64,000 bases of DNA from JANJUO01 sp942492935 (GCA_942492935.1 OW818654.1:4216001-4280000), one strand, 5' to 3'. Shown: positions 52,445-62,330, numbered from the stretch's first letter. Made by a program: numbers and translations. The notes: generated from the sequence alone by a model not told the origin.

Positions 52445-54052
52445 ATGTCAATTTTTGATGAAAACATATTAAAAGATGAAGAGATTCGTGCTGGATTTAA
52501 TCCAGGCGAACCTGATGATGATACTTTCTTTCTTGGTGAAAATGAGTACCCAGGGGATATTTCTGAATTTGAATTCAAAGAAGAAATACCCGTTCAAATT
52601 GAGGAAGTTTCAGATATTCCAGATGCAACTATTATTGGAGCCGCTGGAGGTAACGTTTGGGATGAGTTTAATGATGAAGAAGTGAATCAAACAGATGATA
52701 CTGCAAAATTAGACGAAATTTTTGAAGAAGAAATTGTAGAAGAACCGGTAATTGAAGAACCTATTGTTGTAAAACAAGAACCTGAAATAATTGAACCTGT
52801 TAATGCAGAACAAGAAATATTTCAACAAGAAGAAATAATTGAACCAGAGGTTGATGATACTCCTCTGACTAATGTAATTGCTGCTAATACAGATGATGAA
52901 ATTACCGTTGATGATGAATTTAAAAAATTCCTACAACAACAATTAGATAAGAGCAAAACCAAAAAAGAAAGTGAATATCTTTACGAAGCAGAAGATGAAA
53001 ATGCAGTAGTATTAGATAATGAAGGTGATTTTACTCCCGTTGAAGAAACAGAAGATACAGAACTGATTCAGTTTGATAATATTACCGCCAAATCTCCATC
53101 AGAGTTATCGGCTCAAATGAATAACTCTTATGAAGAAGAATCTAAATTCAACCATAGCGATGATAATGATAAAACTATTAAAGAAGAAGATAAATCTAAA
53201 AGAAAAAGGGATGCTTTTCCGATATTATTAGTTGCGTCAATATTTGCAGGATTTTTGTTTTTGGGTGTAGCTGGTTATTTTATTTATAGCAAAATAATGA
53301 TGAAAGGCGTAGATAATACCGAACAAACCGATACTGCCCATAAATCTTCAGATGCAAAAAAAGAAGCTGAACACAGCAAACCTAAAGAAGAACCAAAAGT
53401 AGAAAAGCCCGATGTTTCAAAAGTTGATACAATTACTGTTGAAAAGAATGATAGTGCTAATGCTATTAAAGAATTTGAAAAAAGTGCTGAAAAGAAATCT
53501 GATGAAAATATTGACAAAGCTGTAGTTAAAGAATTGCCGGATAACAAAGTTGATGAGAAACCTAAAGTTATTGCAAAAGTTGATGAACAATTTGAAACTA
53601 AAAAGCCAATTATAAAAGCTGAAAAACCTATTTCAAAGCCAAAAGTAAAGCCGTTGCCTAAGGAATTTAAAAATAAAGATATTACTGCAAAACCAAAGCA
53701 AGAGAAATCAGTTGAAAAAAGTATAGAAACAAAAAAGAAAGATGTTGATATAGCCACAAGTAAACCTGCACCAGAAATTTACAATAAATCTGCGACTTCT
53801 ACGTTAAAAGATGTTGGTGGTGTAGGTGAATATACTATTCAAATATATTCATCTCCATCAAAAGAAGATGCTGAGCAATGGCTTAAACGTTTACAACAAA
53901 AGAATGTTTCTGATGGCTTTATTTCTACTCAAATGATAAGAGATAGACTATTTTACAGAGTGAGATTTGGTAAATTCAGAACTAAAGAGGAAGCACGTTC
54001 TGCAGCAATAAGATTAGGATTTACGCAATCCTGGATAGACAGGGTAAAATAG
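52445..54052 (+). CDS. SPOR-domain membrane protein with long charged linkers
   Basis: The 535-aa protein has a cytoplasmic acidic region (residues 1-240, Glu/Asp-rich), a transmembrane helix near 257-280 (PILLVASIFAGFLFLGVAGYF), a Lys/Glu/Pro-rich linker of about 170 residues, and a C-terminal SPOR domain (residues 458-535; YTIQIYSSPSKEDAEQWLKR, FYRVRFGKFRTKEEARSAAI). SPOR domains bind denuded septal glycan. The acidic N terminus is unusual in length. It is flanked by the barrel gene (one-base gap) and a TonB-like gene (21-base gap). It probably spans inner membrane to peptidoglycan, linking the complex to the cell wall. Confidence 0.85.
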   Translation: MSIFDENILKDEEIRAGFNPGEPDDDTFFLGENEYPGDISEFEFKEEIPVQIEEVSDIPDATIIGAAGGNVWDEFNDEEVNQTDDTAKLDEIFEEEIVEEPVIEEPIVVKQEPEIIEPVNAEQEIFQQEEIIEPEVDDTPLTNVIAANTDDEITVDDEFKKFLQQQLDKSKTKKESEYLYEAEDENAVVLDNEGDFTPVEETEDTELIQFDNITAKSPSELSAQMNNSYEEESKFNHSDDNDKTIKEEDKSKRKRDAFPILLVASIFAGFLFLGVAGYFIYSKIMMKGVDNTEQTDTAHKSSDAKKEAEHSKPKEEPKVEKPDVSKVDTITVEKNDSANAIKEFEKSAEKKSDENIDKAVVKELPDNKVDEKPKVIAKVDEQFETKKPIIKAEKPISKPKVKPLPKEFKNKDITAKPKQEKSVEKSIETKKKDVDIATSKPAPEIYNKSATSTLKDVGGVGEYTIQIYSSPSKEDAEQWLKRLQQKNVSDGFISTQMIRDRLFYRVRFGKFRTKEEARSAAIRLGFTQSWIDRVK

Positions 54053-54073
54053 ATTTTCGGGGGAAAAATTGTT

Positions 54074-54844
54074 ATGTATCAGCCAAGATACGAAGAGAAT
54101 CAAACGGTTCAATTTAAATTACCGTGGGATAAGAATACAGCACGCAGTTTTGCGATGGCTGTAGTTATTGTCTTGTCAATTATTATGTTTTCTTCAATAT
54201 TTGAAATTGATAAACCTTATGTAAGGGAATTGCAGGTAAATACTATTCCATTGACTATACTTAATTTTGGAGAAGGTGATGGAACAGGTATGAGCAAAGG
54301 TAATTTATCTCGTGAAGGGCAATTACACAAAGGTCAACAAACATCATCAATTCTTCAAGATGCCTCTGTAGCGGCAAATACAAAATTGACTAAAGATGCT
54401 TCTGTACCAAATGAAAATGCTATCCCAAGAGCAGTTGACCAAATTAGCTCTAATGATAAGAACAACGCAAATAATACCGGTAATGCTAAAAGTAATCTTG
54501 GTAGTCCTGATGGCTCCATTGATGGAACAGGTTTAGGTACAAGAGGAAATGGACCTGGGAAAGGAATGGGATTTGGTGATATTGAATGGGGTGGTGGTGG
54601 AAACAGAATCGTACTTCAAAAAATAGTTCCGAAATTTCCTTCAGGTGTAAATACTAATGCTGAAATTAGATTAAGATTTACAGTTATGCCAGATGGAACT
54701 GTCGGTAGAATTATTCCTTTACAAAAAGCTGACCCAAGACTTGAAAAAGCTGCTTTAGATGCCTTAAGACAATGGAGATTTAATCCATTAAAAACTGACT
54801 TGGTGATGGAAGGTATTATTCCATTATCTTTTGTTTTACAATAA
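54074..54844 (+). CDS. TonB C-terminal domain protein (energy-transducer-like)
   Basis: The 256-aa protein has an N-terminal membrane helix (ARSFAMAVVIVLSIIMFSSI), a low-complexity periplasmic linker (Gly/Asn/Ser-rich, residues 75-170), and a TonB C-terminal domain in the last 80 residues (AEIRLRFTVMPDGTVGRIIP, KAALDALRQWRFNPL). No ExbB or ExbD gene is adjacent in the window. In the cluster it could couple the inner membrane to the barrel encoded two genes upstream. The linker is less Pro-rich than in classical TonB, so a TolA-like or AgmX-like role is possible. Confidence 0.85.
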   Translation: MYQPRYEENQTVQFKLPWDKNTARSFAMAVVIVLSIIMFSSIFEIDKPYVRELQVNTIPLTILNFGEGDGTGMSKGNLSREGQLHKGQQTSSILQDASVAANTKLTKDASVPNENAIPRAVDQISSNDKNNANNTGNAKSNLGSPDGSIDGTGLGTRGNGPGKGMGFGDIEWGGGGNRIVLQKIVPKFPSGVNTNAEIRLRFTVMPDGTVGRIIPLQKADPRLEKAALDALRQWRFNPLKTDLVMEGIIPLSFVLQ

Positions 54845-54856
54845 ACCATAAACTTT

Positions 54857-56152
54857 ATGATAGAAAAGCCAGAACAAAAAATCTACAATGTCAAACCTGA
54901 CCCTGAAAAAGCATTAGTTTGTGCCGTTATTCCTAAAGGCGGGAATCGACAATTATCTTATGAATATCTCGAAGAGTTATCTTCATTAGTTGAAACTGCA
55001 GGTGCTATTGTCGTTGATAAAATTACTCAAGAATTGCAAAAACCATTTAGTTCTACAATGTTTGGTTCTGGAAAGCTGATAGAGATTAAAGAATTTGTTG
55101 ATGAAAACAGTATCACTCTTGTAGTTTTTGATGATGAATTATCACCAAAGCAAATTAGAAACATCGAAAATGTTCTGAAAATTAAAGTGATGGACAGAAG
55201 TGGTTTGATTTTGGATATTTTTGCAAAAAGAGCAAAATCACTTGAAGCAAAAACGCAAGTTGAACTTGCTCAAATGCAATATTTACTTCCAAGACTTACA
55301 AGAATGTGGACACATCTTTCTAAGCAATTTGGTGGTATTGGTACAAAAGGACCTGGTGAAACTCAAATTGAATCTGATAGAAGGCAGATTAAAACAAAAA
55401 TTCAATACCTTAAAGATAAACTTCTTGATATTGATAAACAAAGAGAAATTCAGCGTAAATCTCGTCAAGATATGCCACGTTTTGCTCTTGTGGGCTATAC
55501 TAATGCTGGGAAATCAACTCTTATGAAAACATTGACAATGGCTGATGTTTATATTGAGGATAAATTATTTGCCACATTAGATACAACAGTCCGTCAATTT
55601 GACTTACCTGCAGGTACTAAAGCATTATTATCTGATACAGTAGGGTTTATTCGTAAATTACCTTCAAATCTCGTGGCATCTTTTAGAAGTACCTTAGCTG
55701 AAGCAGCCGAAGCAGATGTATTGATACACGTTGTTGATGTTTCACACCCATATTTTCGCGACCAAATAAAAGTAGTTGAAGATACACTCGCAACTCTTGA
55801 CATTGCAGGAAAGCCAACCATATTAGTGTTCAATAAAATTGATATGATTGAAGAAATATATACTATATCTATGTTAGAAAGTGAATTTAAGGATAGTTTG
55901 TTTATTTCGGCTGAACGTGGAATGAATATTCAAACTTTGATGGATAGATTACAAGATATTTATAATCGCAATAGCAATATTCTCAAAATACTCCTCCCCT
56001 ATTCGGCAATGGATATGGTTTCTGTTCTATACAAATTAACTGAAATAATAAGCACTGATGAGCAAGATGAAGGAATTGAGTATTGTGTAAGAATTCAATC
56101 AGACGATTTCAATTTCATCAAAAACCGATACGAAAAATACACTATTGCTTAA
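54857..56152 (+). CDS. hflX: Ribosome-associated GTPase HflX
   Basis: The 431-aa protein has the HflX N-terminal domain (VIPKGGNRQLSYEYLEELSS, MFGSGKLIEIKEFV), the signature GIGTKGPGETQIESDRRQIK, and the G domain (G1 GYTNAGKST, G2-G3 DTTVRQ...LLSDTVGFIRKLP, G4 NKID). The C-terminal domain is present. HflX binds the 50S subunit and rescues stalled or hibernating ribosomes. It lies 12 bases after the TonB-like gene and ends the plus-strand cluster; it may only share the transcript. Confidence 0.95.
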   Translation: MIEKPEQKIYNVKPDPEKALVCAVIPKGGNRQLSYEYLEELSSLVETAGAIVVDKITQELQKPFSSTMFGSGKLIEIKEFVDENSITLVVFDDELSPKQIRNIENVLKIKVMDRSGLILDIFAKRAKSLEAKTQVELAQMQYLLPRLTRMWTHLSKQFGGIGTKGPGETQIESDRRQIKTKIQYLKDKLLDIDKQREIQRKSRQDMPRFALVGYTNAGKSTLMKTLTMADVYIEDKLFATLDTTVRQFDLPAGTKALLSDTVGFIRKLPSNLVASFRSTLAEAAEADVLIHVVDVSHPYFRDQIKVVEDTLATLDIAGKPTILVFNKIDMIEEIYTISMLESEFKDSLFISAERGMNIQTLMDRLQDIYNRNSNILKILLPYSAMDMVSVLYKLTEIISTDEQDEGIEYCVRIQSDDFNFIKNRYEKYTIA

Positions 56153-56763
56153 AGAGTGATTTAATTAAAGTATCTAAACAGCCATTTTCAAATTAGTCAT
56201 ACCGTAAAGATATACAGTTTTGTGAGTATTGCATTTCGTTAAAAAGCAAGTGACTACTCAGCTGGCCACCAATAAATAAAATTTCGTTATTTTGTAAGAA
56301 ATTCCTTGAAATTCCCATCGGGAATAAATGTTTGTAACAAGAAACCCCACACTTCGACAAGCTCAGTGCAACGCCTAACCTCCCCGAAGGTAGGAATTAT
56401 ATGTAAAGTCCTCCCCTTGGGGAGGATTTAGGTGGGGTTTATAACTATTCAATCCCTCTGGGATTGTTGGACTTAGGGGAGTTATCTTTGTTACAAAGAT
56501 TTAATCCCTATCGGGATTTTATGGAATTTCATTTTATTATTATTTGTAAATTGTTCCAAATACACATTTTTTTCATTCAAATAACAATGCAAATTGAAAA
56601 ATTTCAATACGGCTGTGAAGTTACAAAAAAATAAACCAAAAAAACATAATATTTTGTTATTAATATGTAAAATAATATTTTTTAATTACAAATATTTTGC
56701 ATATTTTTATAATGTGAGAACGGTTTAATTAGATTACGATAATTTTTATGTAATTGTAATTGT
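56153..56763. other. Intergenic region with repeat copy E
   Basis: Apart from the family-1 repeat at 56298-56530 and a TGACTACTCAGCTGGCC motif near 56251, it is AT-rich spacer with no gene. Confidence 0.5.
56298..56530. repeat. Palindromic intergenic repeat, family 1, copy E (complete, longest)
   Basis: It has terminal inverted repeats of about 40 bp: GAAATTCCTTGAAATTCCCA then TCGGGAATAAATGTTTGTAA at the left, and at the right the reverse complement of GAAATTCCATAAAATCCCGA then TAGGGATTAAATCTTTGTAA. Internal palindromes include CTCCCCTTGGGGAG and AATCCCTCTGGGATT, the latter followed by GTTGGACTTAGGGG. It is non-coding. Confidence 0.82.
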
Positions 56764-58650
56764 ATGAAGAGAAAATTACTAATATTTGCTAAAAATATAA
56801 AGATTGTAGAATCTCTTGAATCTTTTTTGAAAAATTCAAATTTCGATATCAAATTTGCTGAAAATAAAGATAGTGCTTACTTAATGCTGACTGAATTTAT
56901 ACCTGATTTGATTATGATTGATGAAGATTTTGATGATTTGAACGGTTTTATGTTTTGTAATTTGCTCAAACAAAACATTAAATATGCAGATATTCCAATA
57001 ATATTTCTTCTTACCAATAAAGTTCATATAGAAAAGGTGCAAGAATTTGAGTTTGGAACTGTTGATTACATATCAAAACCATTAATTATGCTGGAGGTTT
57101 CTTATCGAATAAATTCAATTCTTCACAACAATAACACGTGCCATAAACTAAAATTAGAAAATAGAAATTTAAATAAAAAAATTGACAATTTAGTAAATAT
57201 TGCACATTTCAGTAAAGAACAATATAATAGATTATTCAATGAAATTCCTTTAGGTATTTATAGGGCTGATAAAAATGGCATAATTATAATTGCCAATAAG
57301 AAATATTATCAAATACTTGGATATTTAAATGACAATGAAAGCAATAATGTACAGTTGAATTGCCAAGTAAATCACAATATATCTCAGTTTGTTCATTTGG
57401 ATTTCAGTTCAACAAATATTCATCATAAGTTGGACCGAAAAATTGCAAATAAAAAGAATGAATTAATTGATGTGATAGAAGTTGTGAGTGTTATTAAAGA
57501 TGAATTCGGGGTCATACAGTTTTACGATGGTATAATACAAGATAATTCTAAATTTAAAGAATTGGAAACATTGAATCGAAAACTTATAGCTGGTATAGAA
57601 CAAAGTGGTAGCAATATAATTATAACTGATAGAAAAGGAAAAATAGAATATGTAAATAAAACATTTATCAAAACAACAGGTTATACATTAGAAGAAGCAA
57701 CAGGTAAAAATCCAAATATTTTAAATTCAGGACATCATAACAAAGAATTTTATTCTGAATTATGGAAAACAATTAAATCTGGACAAAATTGGCGAGGAGT
57801 ATTTTTAAATAAAAAGAAAGATGGTAGTTTTTATTGGGAATCTGCCTTGATAAGCCCAATTAAAGACAAAGATAACAAAATTACTAATTTTATTGCTATA
57901 AAAGATGATATAACTGTTCAGAAGAAACTTGAAGATGAACTTTTATCTGCAAAAAAAGTAGCTGAAGAAGCAAATAATTTTAAAGATGTTATTATTCAAA
58001 ATTTCAGCCATGAAATACGTACTCCAATGAATGTGATTTTGAACACAACCCAACTATTATTATCCACTCTTACCAAATCTGAAAATATTGATTTATTGAA
58101 GTATCAATATGAAGCGGGTCAAAGATTACTAAAAACTTTAGATACTATAATGAAAGTTTCAAAACTCGAAAGTAATTCAATTCAATTAGAAAAAATTGAT
58201 ATAGATTTTACAGCAAGTTTGGAATTTCTGTTCAGACAATTCAAGTCAAAACTGGCTGAAAAAAAATTAACCATTAAGGATGTTTCTGTACAAAAAAATC
58301 AAATTATTGAAATTGATGAGGGCTTACTATTAGAAATATTATATCAAATTATTGATAACGCAATAAAATTTAGTGAAAACAGCGAGATAATTGTTGATTA
58401 TTTAGTTGAAAATGAATATCTGATTATTACAATTAAAGATAGTGGCGTTGGAATTGAATCAGATAAGTTTGATGTTATTTTTGAGGCATTTAGGCAAGGT
58501 AGTGAAGGTTCGGCAAGAAATTACGAAGGATTAGGTCTTGGGTTGACATTAGTTTATAAATTAACTAAATTACTCAAAGGTGAAGTAGAAATCAAAAGTA
58601 AAAAAGGAATAGGGACTTCAGTAATACTGAAAATCCCAATTTCAAATTAA
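56764..58650 (+). CDS. Hybrid histidine kinase: degenerate receiver, two PAS, HisKA, HATPase
   Basis: The 628-aa protein starts with a receiver-like domain in which the usual acidic pair is replaced (LLIFAKNIK instead of LIVDDxx). The phospho-Asp position (LIMIDEDFDDLNG) and the lysine (DYISKPL) remain, so Mg binding is probably lost. Two PAS domains follow (RLFNEIPLGIYRADKNGIII; IAGIEQSGSNIIITDRKGKI with a PAC motif), then HisKA (NFSHEIRTPMNVIL) and HATPase (NAIKFSE, DSGVGIE, GLGLGLTLVYK). It has no membrane span. Its 3' end overlaps the convergent hutI gene by four bases. It is a cytoplasmic sensor with an unknown signal. Confidence 0.88.
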   Translation: MKRKLLIFAKNIKIVESLESFLKNSNFDIKFAENKDSAYLMLTEFIPDLIMIDEDFDDLNGFMFCNLLKQNIKYADIPIIFLLTNKVHIEKVQEFEFGTVDYISKPLIMLEVSYRINSILHNNNTCHKLKLENRNLNKKIDNLVNIAHFSKEQYNRLFNEIPLGIYRADKNGIIIIANKKYYQILGYLNDNESNNVQLNCQVNHNISQFVHLDFSSTNIHHKLDRKIANKKNELIDVIEVVSVIKDEFGVIQFYDGIIQDNSKFKELETLNRKLIAGIEQSGSNIIITDRKGKIEYVNKTFIKTTGYTLEEATGKNPNILNSGHHNKEFYSELWKTIKSGQNWRGVFLNKKKDGSFYWESALISPIKDKDNKITNFIAIKDDITVQKKLEDELLSAKKVAEEANNFKDVIIQNFSHEIRTPMNVILNTTQLLLSTLTKSENIDLLKYQYEAGQRLLKTLDTIMKVSKLESNSIQLEKIDIDFTASLEFLFRQFKSKLAEKKLTIKDVSVQKNQIIEIDEGLLLEILYQIIDNAIKFSENSEIIVDYLVENEYLIITIKDSGVGIESDKFDVIFEAFRQGSEGSARNYEGLGLGLTLVYKLTKLLKGEVEIKSKKGIGTSVILKIPISN

Positions 58651-59900
58651 ACAACTTTTTTTCCTTTGAAATAGACTTCTTTTGCGTGATTAATTCCAAA
58701 ATGATAGAAAATATCACTATATGAATCGGAATCAATTATAATAAAATCTGCATTTTTGCCTACTTCTATACTGCCTGTTTTATCAGCTAAATTAATTGAA
58801 TAAGCACCATTTAAAGTAGCTGCACTAAGAGCTTCTTCAGCTGTCATTTTCATATTAATTACAGATAAAGATAAAATTAGCTGCATATTTTCAGTAAAAG
58901 ATGAACCTGGATTGCAATCAGTTGCAATTGCTGTAATGCAACCACTATCAATTATCTTTCTTGCAGGAGCATAAGGCATTCTTATAAAATACGCTGTTCC
59001 GGGTAGTAATGTAGCCACTGTACCAGCATTTTTCATCAATTCAATATTCTTATCTGAAACAAAAAGTAAGTGGTCAGCAGATACAGCACCAACTTTGGTT
59101 GCAAGTTCAGCTGCATCAACATCAGCCAATTCATCAGCATGCATTCTGATTTTCAAACCATATTTCTTTGCAGTTTCAAAAATCTGCTCACCTTGCTCAA
59201 TTGTATAATATCCTTCATCAACAAAAGCATCACAATACTCTGCTAATTTTTCTTCTGCAACGAGTGGTATCATTTCATTGCAAATAATATCTATATATTT
59301 TTGGCGGTTATTTTTGTATTCAATTGGAAAATCGTGAGCACCTAAGAAAGTAGAAACAACATTCATCGGCAAATCTTCTTTTAGCATTTTAATTGCTCTA
59401 AGTTGTTTGATTTCTCCTTCAAGATTCAAGCTATAACCACTTTTAATTTCAATAGATGTAGTACCATAACTCAATGCAGAAAGAGCAAGTTTTTTTCCAT
59501 TTTCATAAAGTTCTTCTATGGAGGCATTGCGAGTTGCTCTCACAGTAGTCTGAATTCCACCGCCTTCTTCAGCAATTTCTTTGTAAGTAGCACCTCTTAA
59601 TCTACGAGCAAATTCATCACTTCTATTTCCAGCAAAAACTATATGCGTGTGCGAATCGACAAATCCTGGGATAATAGCACTATTTTTTGCATCAATTATG
59701 TTATCCGGATTGATTTTATTTTCTGAAAGCAAAAAATCAGCTTCATCATTTGTGCCAATCCATTCAATTTTATCAGAAAAAAGAAAAGCGGAGTTCGATT
59801 GAACTCCGATATTCTGCATTTCAATTCCAGCTTTAAATAATTTACCATTCCCATCAACAGTAACTAATTTTGCTATATTTTTAATTAGTGTCAGTGCCAT
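58647..59900 (-). CDS. hutI: Imidazolonepropionase
   Basis: The 417-aa amidohydrolase has the metal-binding HTHIVFAG motif with NRSDEFARRLRGATYKEIAEEGGGIQTTV, which is diagnostic of HutI. It also has SIEIKSGYSLNLEGEIKQLR, the second metal site RMHADELAD, and ATDCNPGSSFTENMQ. It hydrolyses 4-imidazolone-5-propionate in histidine degradation. It starts exactly after the M3 peptidase stop and is thus its operon partner. No hutH, hutU or hutG genes are in the window. The pairing with a peptidase suggests use of peptide-derived histidine, as inference. The assignment is firm. Confidence 0.93.
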   Translation of the reverse strand: MALTLIKNIAKLVTVDGNGKLFKAGIEMQNIGVQSNSAFLFSDKIEWIGTNDEADFLLSENKINPDNIIDAKNSAIIPGFVDSHTHIVFAGNRSDEFARRLRGATYKEIAEEGGGIQTTVRATRNASIEELYENGKKLALSALSYGTTSIEIKSGYSLNLEGEIKQLRAIKMLKEDLPMNVVSTFLGAHDFPIEYKNNRQKYIDIICNEMIPLVAEEKLAEYCDAFVDEGYYTIEQGEQIFETAKKYGLKIRMHADELADVDAAELATKVGAVSADHLLFVSDKNIELMKNAGTVATLLPGTAYFIRMPYAPARKIIDSGCITAIATDCNPGSSFTENMQLILSLSVINMKMTAEEALSAATLNGAYSINLADKTGSIEVGKNADFIIIDSDSYSDIFYHFGINHAKEVYFKGKKVV

Positions 59901-61988
59901 TTATTTAAGTCCGCGCTTTTTCAATAATGGTTCGATTGATGGTTCGCTACCTCTGAAATTAACATACAATTTCATTGGGTCTTCTGAAAAGCCCTTTTCA
60001 AGTACATTTTTTCTGAATGAAGTAGCAGTTTTTTTATCAAAAATACCATTTGTTTTAAATGCTTCAAAAGCATCAGCATCTAAAACGCCACTCCATATAT
60101 AACTATAATAACCCGCATCATAACCACCTGCAAAAACATGTCTAAAGTAAGGACTTCTATAACGAACCACGATTTCATCTATCAATCCAATTTTATTTAA
60201 TTCTGATGTTTCAAATTTATCTGCACTCATAGTCATTGGAGTTGTTAATGAATGATATGACATATCAAGCAATGCAGCAGCAAGAAATTCAGTTGTAACA
60301 AATCCTTGGTTAAATTTAGAACTCTTATCTAATTTTTCAATCAATTCCTGTGGAATAACTTTACCAGTTTTGTAATGAGTTGCAAATAATCGCAATAATT
60401 CAGGTTCGCCAAGCCAATGTTCCATAATTTGTGAAGGTAATTCAACAAAGTCGCGTGGAACAGAAGTTCCGGCAATAGTTTTATATTTGCAATTTGATAA
60501 TAATCCATGCAATCCATGACCAAATTCGTGGAAGAAAGTTTCAGCTTCGTCATAAGTTAATAATGAAGGCATATCCCCAGCTGGTTTTGAAAAATTGCAA
60601 ACTAAACTAACCACAGGATAAACTTTTTTCCCATTTTCGTAATATTGCTCTCTGTAAGATGTCATCCAAGCACCACCACGTTTGCTTTGGCGTGGATGGA
60701 AATCCATATAAAGAACACCGATAAAAGAATTATCGCCATCATAAACTTGATATGCTACAACGTCTTGATGATAAGTTGGTATAGTTTTATCTTCTTTAAA
60801 AGTTAATCCATATAATTTATTCACCAAAGTAAAAATACCTTTACGAACATTATCTAATTGGAAATATGAACGAATTTCTTCTTCGTCAAGGTCATATTTT
60901 TCTTTTCTTAAAATTTCAGAATAATAACGCCAATCCCAAGCTTCAAGTTTGAATTTCTCTCCCGTTTTATTAATTAAATTTTGAAGTTCTTTAGCTTCTT
61001 TCTTTGCTGATTCAAGAGAAGGTGTCCATATTTTGTTTAGTAAATCAAACACTTTATCTGGAGTTTTTGCCATATTATCTTCAAGAATGTATGCTGCATG
61101 TGAATTATAGCCGAACAATTTTGCTCTTTCAATTCTTAAATTAACAATCTCTTTAATTATTTCTTTATTGTCAAATTCATTGTTATTATCGCATCTATTG
61201 ATGTATGCCTTCATAATTTTTTCACGTAATTCTCTTTTTTTTGCATATTGAAGGAAAGGCATAATGCTTGGATTTTGCAAAGTAAATACCCATTTGCCAT
61301 CAAGTTTTGCACTTTTGGCATCATCGGCAGCTGCGGCAATTATTGATTCAGGAAGTCCTTCCAAATCATTTTTATTATCAATAACTAATTTGAAGCTATT
61401 TGTTTCTGCTAAAACATTTTCACCAAACTTCAAAGTTAAAAGCGACATTTTTTCACTGATTTCTCTCAATCTTTGTTTTTTTGCATCATCAAGCAAAGCA
61501 CCATTTCTTTTAAATGAATTAAATGTAACTTCAAGCAATCTTTGTTGGTCTTTGTCTAATTTTTTTGTATTGTCACTATAAACGGTAGAAATTCTTTTGA
61601 ATAATTCAGAATTAAGTGCAATATTATTATAATGTTCGGACAACATTGGAGCAATTTCTCGTGCAATTTTTTGTAATTCAGGATTAGTATTAGCACCATT
61701 CATATTATAAAAAATTGTACTTACAGTGCTTAATAATTCTCCAGAATATTCCATCTTTTCAATTGTATTTTTAAAAGTAGGTTTTTCACTATTCTTAATA
61801 ATTGCATCAATTTCTTTGTTGTGTTTTTCCATTCCTTCTTTAATAGCAGGAATAAAATGTTCAGATTTAATTTTATCAAAAGGTGGAACTCCAAAAGGAG
61901 TGTCAAATTTGTTCAATAGAGGATTTGCCGAAATATAAATCAACGACATAAAAATTCCAAAAATGATAAGAAAAAATAATTTGTTCAT
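59901..61988 (-). CDS. M3-family oligopeptidase (peptidyl-dipeptidase Dcp-like), exported
   Basis: The 695-aa metallopeptidase carries the zinc motif HEFGHGLHGLLS with the downstream Glu region, plus the M3 blocks GVLYMDFHPRQSKRGGAWM, SRDFVELPSQIMEHW-like text (PRDFVELPSQIMEHWL) and RHVFAGGYDAGYYSYIW. An N-terminal hydrophobic segment (LFFLIIFGIFMSLIYISA) is a likely signal peptide, so it acts in the periplasm or at the envelope. Dcp enzymes release C-terminal dipeptides. It directly precedes hutI on the minus strand with no spacer. It is full length for the family. Confidence 0.93.
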   Translation of the reverse strand: MNKLFFLIIFGIFMSLIYISANPLLNKFDTPFGVPPFDKIKSEHFIPAIKEGMEKHNKEIDAIIKNSEKPTFKNTIEKMEYSGELLSTVSTIFYNMNGANTNPELQKIAREIAPMLSEHYNNIALNSELFKRISTVYSDNTKKLDKDQQRLLEVTFNSFKRNGALLDDAKKQRLREISEKMSLLTLKFGENVLAETNSFKLVIDNKNDLEGLPESIIAAAADDAKSAKLDGKWVFTLQNPSIMPFLQYAKKRELREKIMKAYINRCDNNNEFDNKEIIKEIVNLRIERAKLFGYNSHAAYILEDNMAKTPDKVFDLLNKIWTPSLESAKKEAKELQNLINKTGEKFKLEAWDWRYYSEILRKEKYDLDEEEIRSYFQLDNVRKGIFTLVNKLYGLTFKEDKTIPTYHQDVVAYQVYDGDNSFIGVLYMDFHPRQSKRGGAWMTSYREQYYENGKKVYPVVSLVCNFSKPAGDMPSLLTYDEAETFFHEFGHGLHGLLSNCKYKTIAGTSVPRDFVELPSQIMEHWLGEPELLRLFATHYKTGKVIPQELIEKLDKSSKFNQGFVTTEFLAAALLDMSYHSLTTPMTMSADKFETSELNKIGLIDEIVVRYRSPYFRHVFAGGYDAGYYSYIWSGVLDADAFEAFKTNGIFDKKTATSFRKNVLEKGFSEDPMKLYVNFRGSEPSIEPLLKKRGLK

Positions 61989-62150
61989 AAAAGTATCTCA
62001 AAATTGTCAAAAAAATAAAATGCAATTTACGGATTATTCAAGTTTTGAACAATTTAAAAAAAGCCGTAACAATTCAATCGATTTGAAATTATTTGATTTC
62101 TTTGTAATTTGAAAGTAAAAATAAGATAATCACTAAGTTCTATTCCTGTC

Positions 62151-62171
62151 ATTCTGAACTTGCTTCAGAAT
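62151..62171. repeat. Short palindrome ATTCTGAA / TTCAGAAT
   Basis: A 21-base element with perfect 8-base arms and a 5-base loop in the spacer upstream of the peptidase gene. Sequences of this kind occur as dispersed repeats in many Bacteroidota genomes; here only one copy was seen. Confidence 0.4.
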
Positions 62172-62240
62172 CTATATCTTTTATAAACAACATGGTTGCG
62201 ACATCTTAATAGAAAATAATCACCAAGTAAGCCAAAAAAA

Positions 62241-62330
62241 AGCTGCGTAGCTGCGATATATGCCGCTCCTACGGAGCTAAATATCAAAATACAAATCTAT
62301 GCTACTAATATATCGCAACTACGTTGCTGA
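62241..62330. repeat. MITE-like repeat, family 3
   Basis: AGCTGCGTAGCTGCGATATA at the left and the approximate reverse complement (ATATATCGCAACTACGTTGC) at the right, with an inner palindrome GCTCCTACGGAGC. It is about 90 bp and non-coding. Only this copy is visible in the window. Confidence 0.6.

Noticed and set aside
53284..53757. 157-codon minus-strand ORF inside the SPOR gene
   Set aside because: It is the complement of the repetitive Lys/Glu/Pro linker of the SPOR protein, with low-complexity Ser/Phe text.
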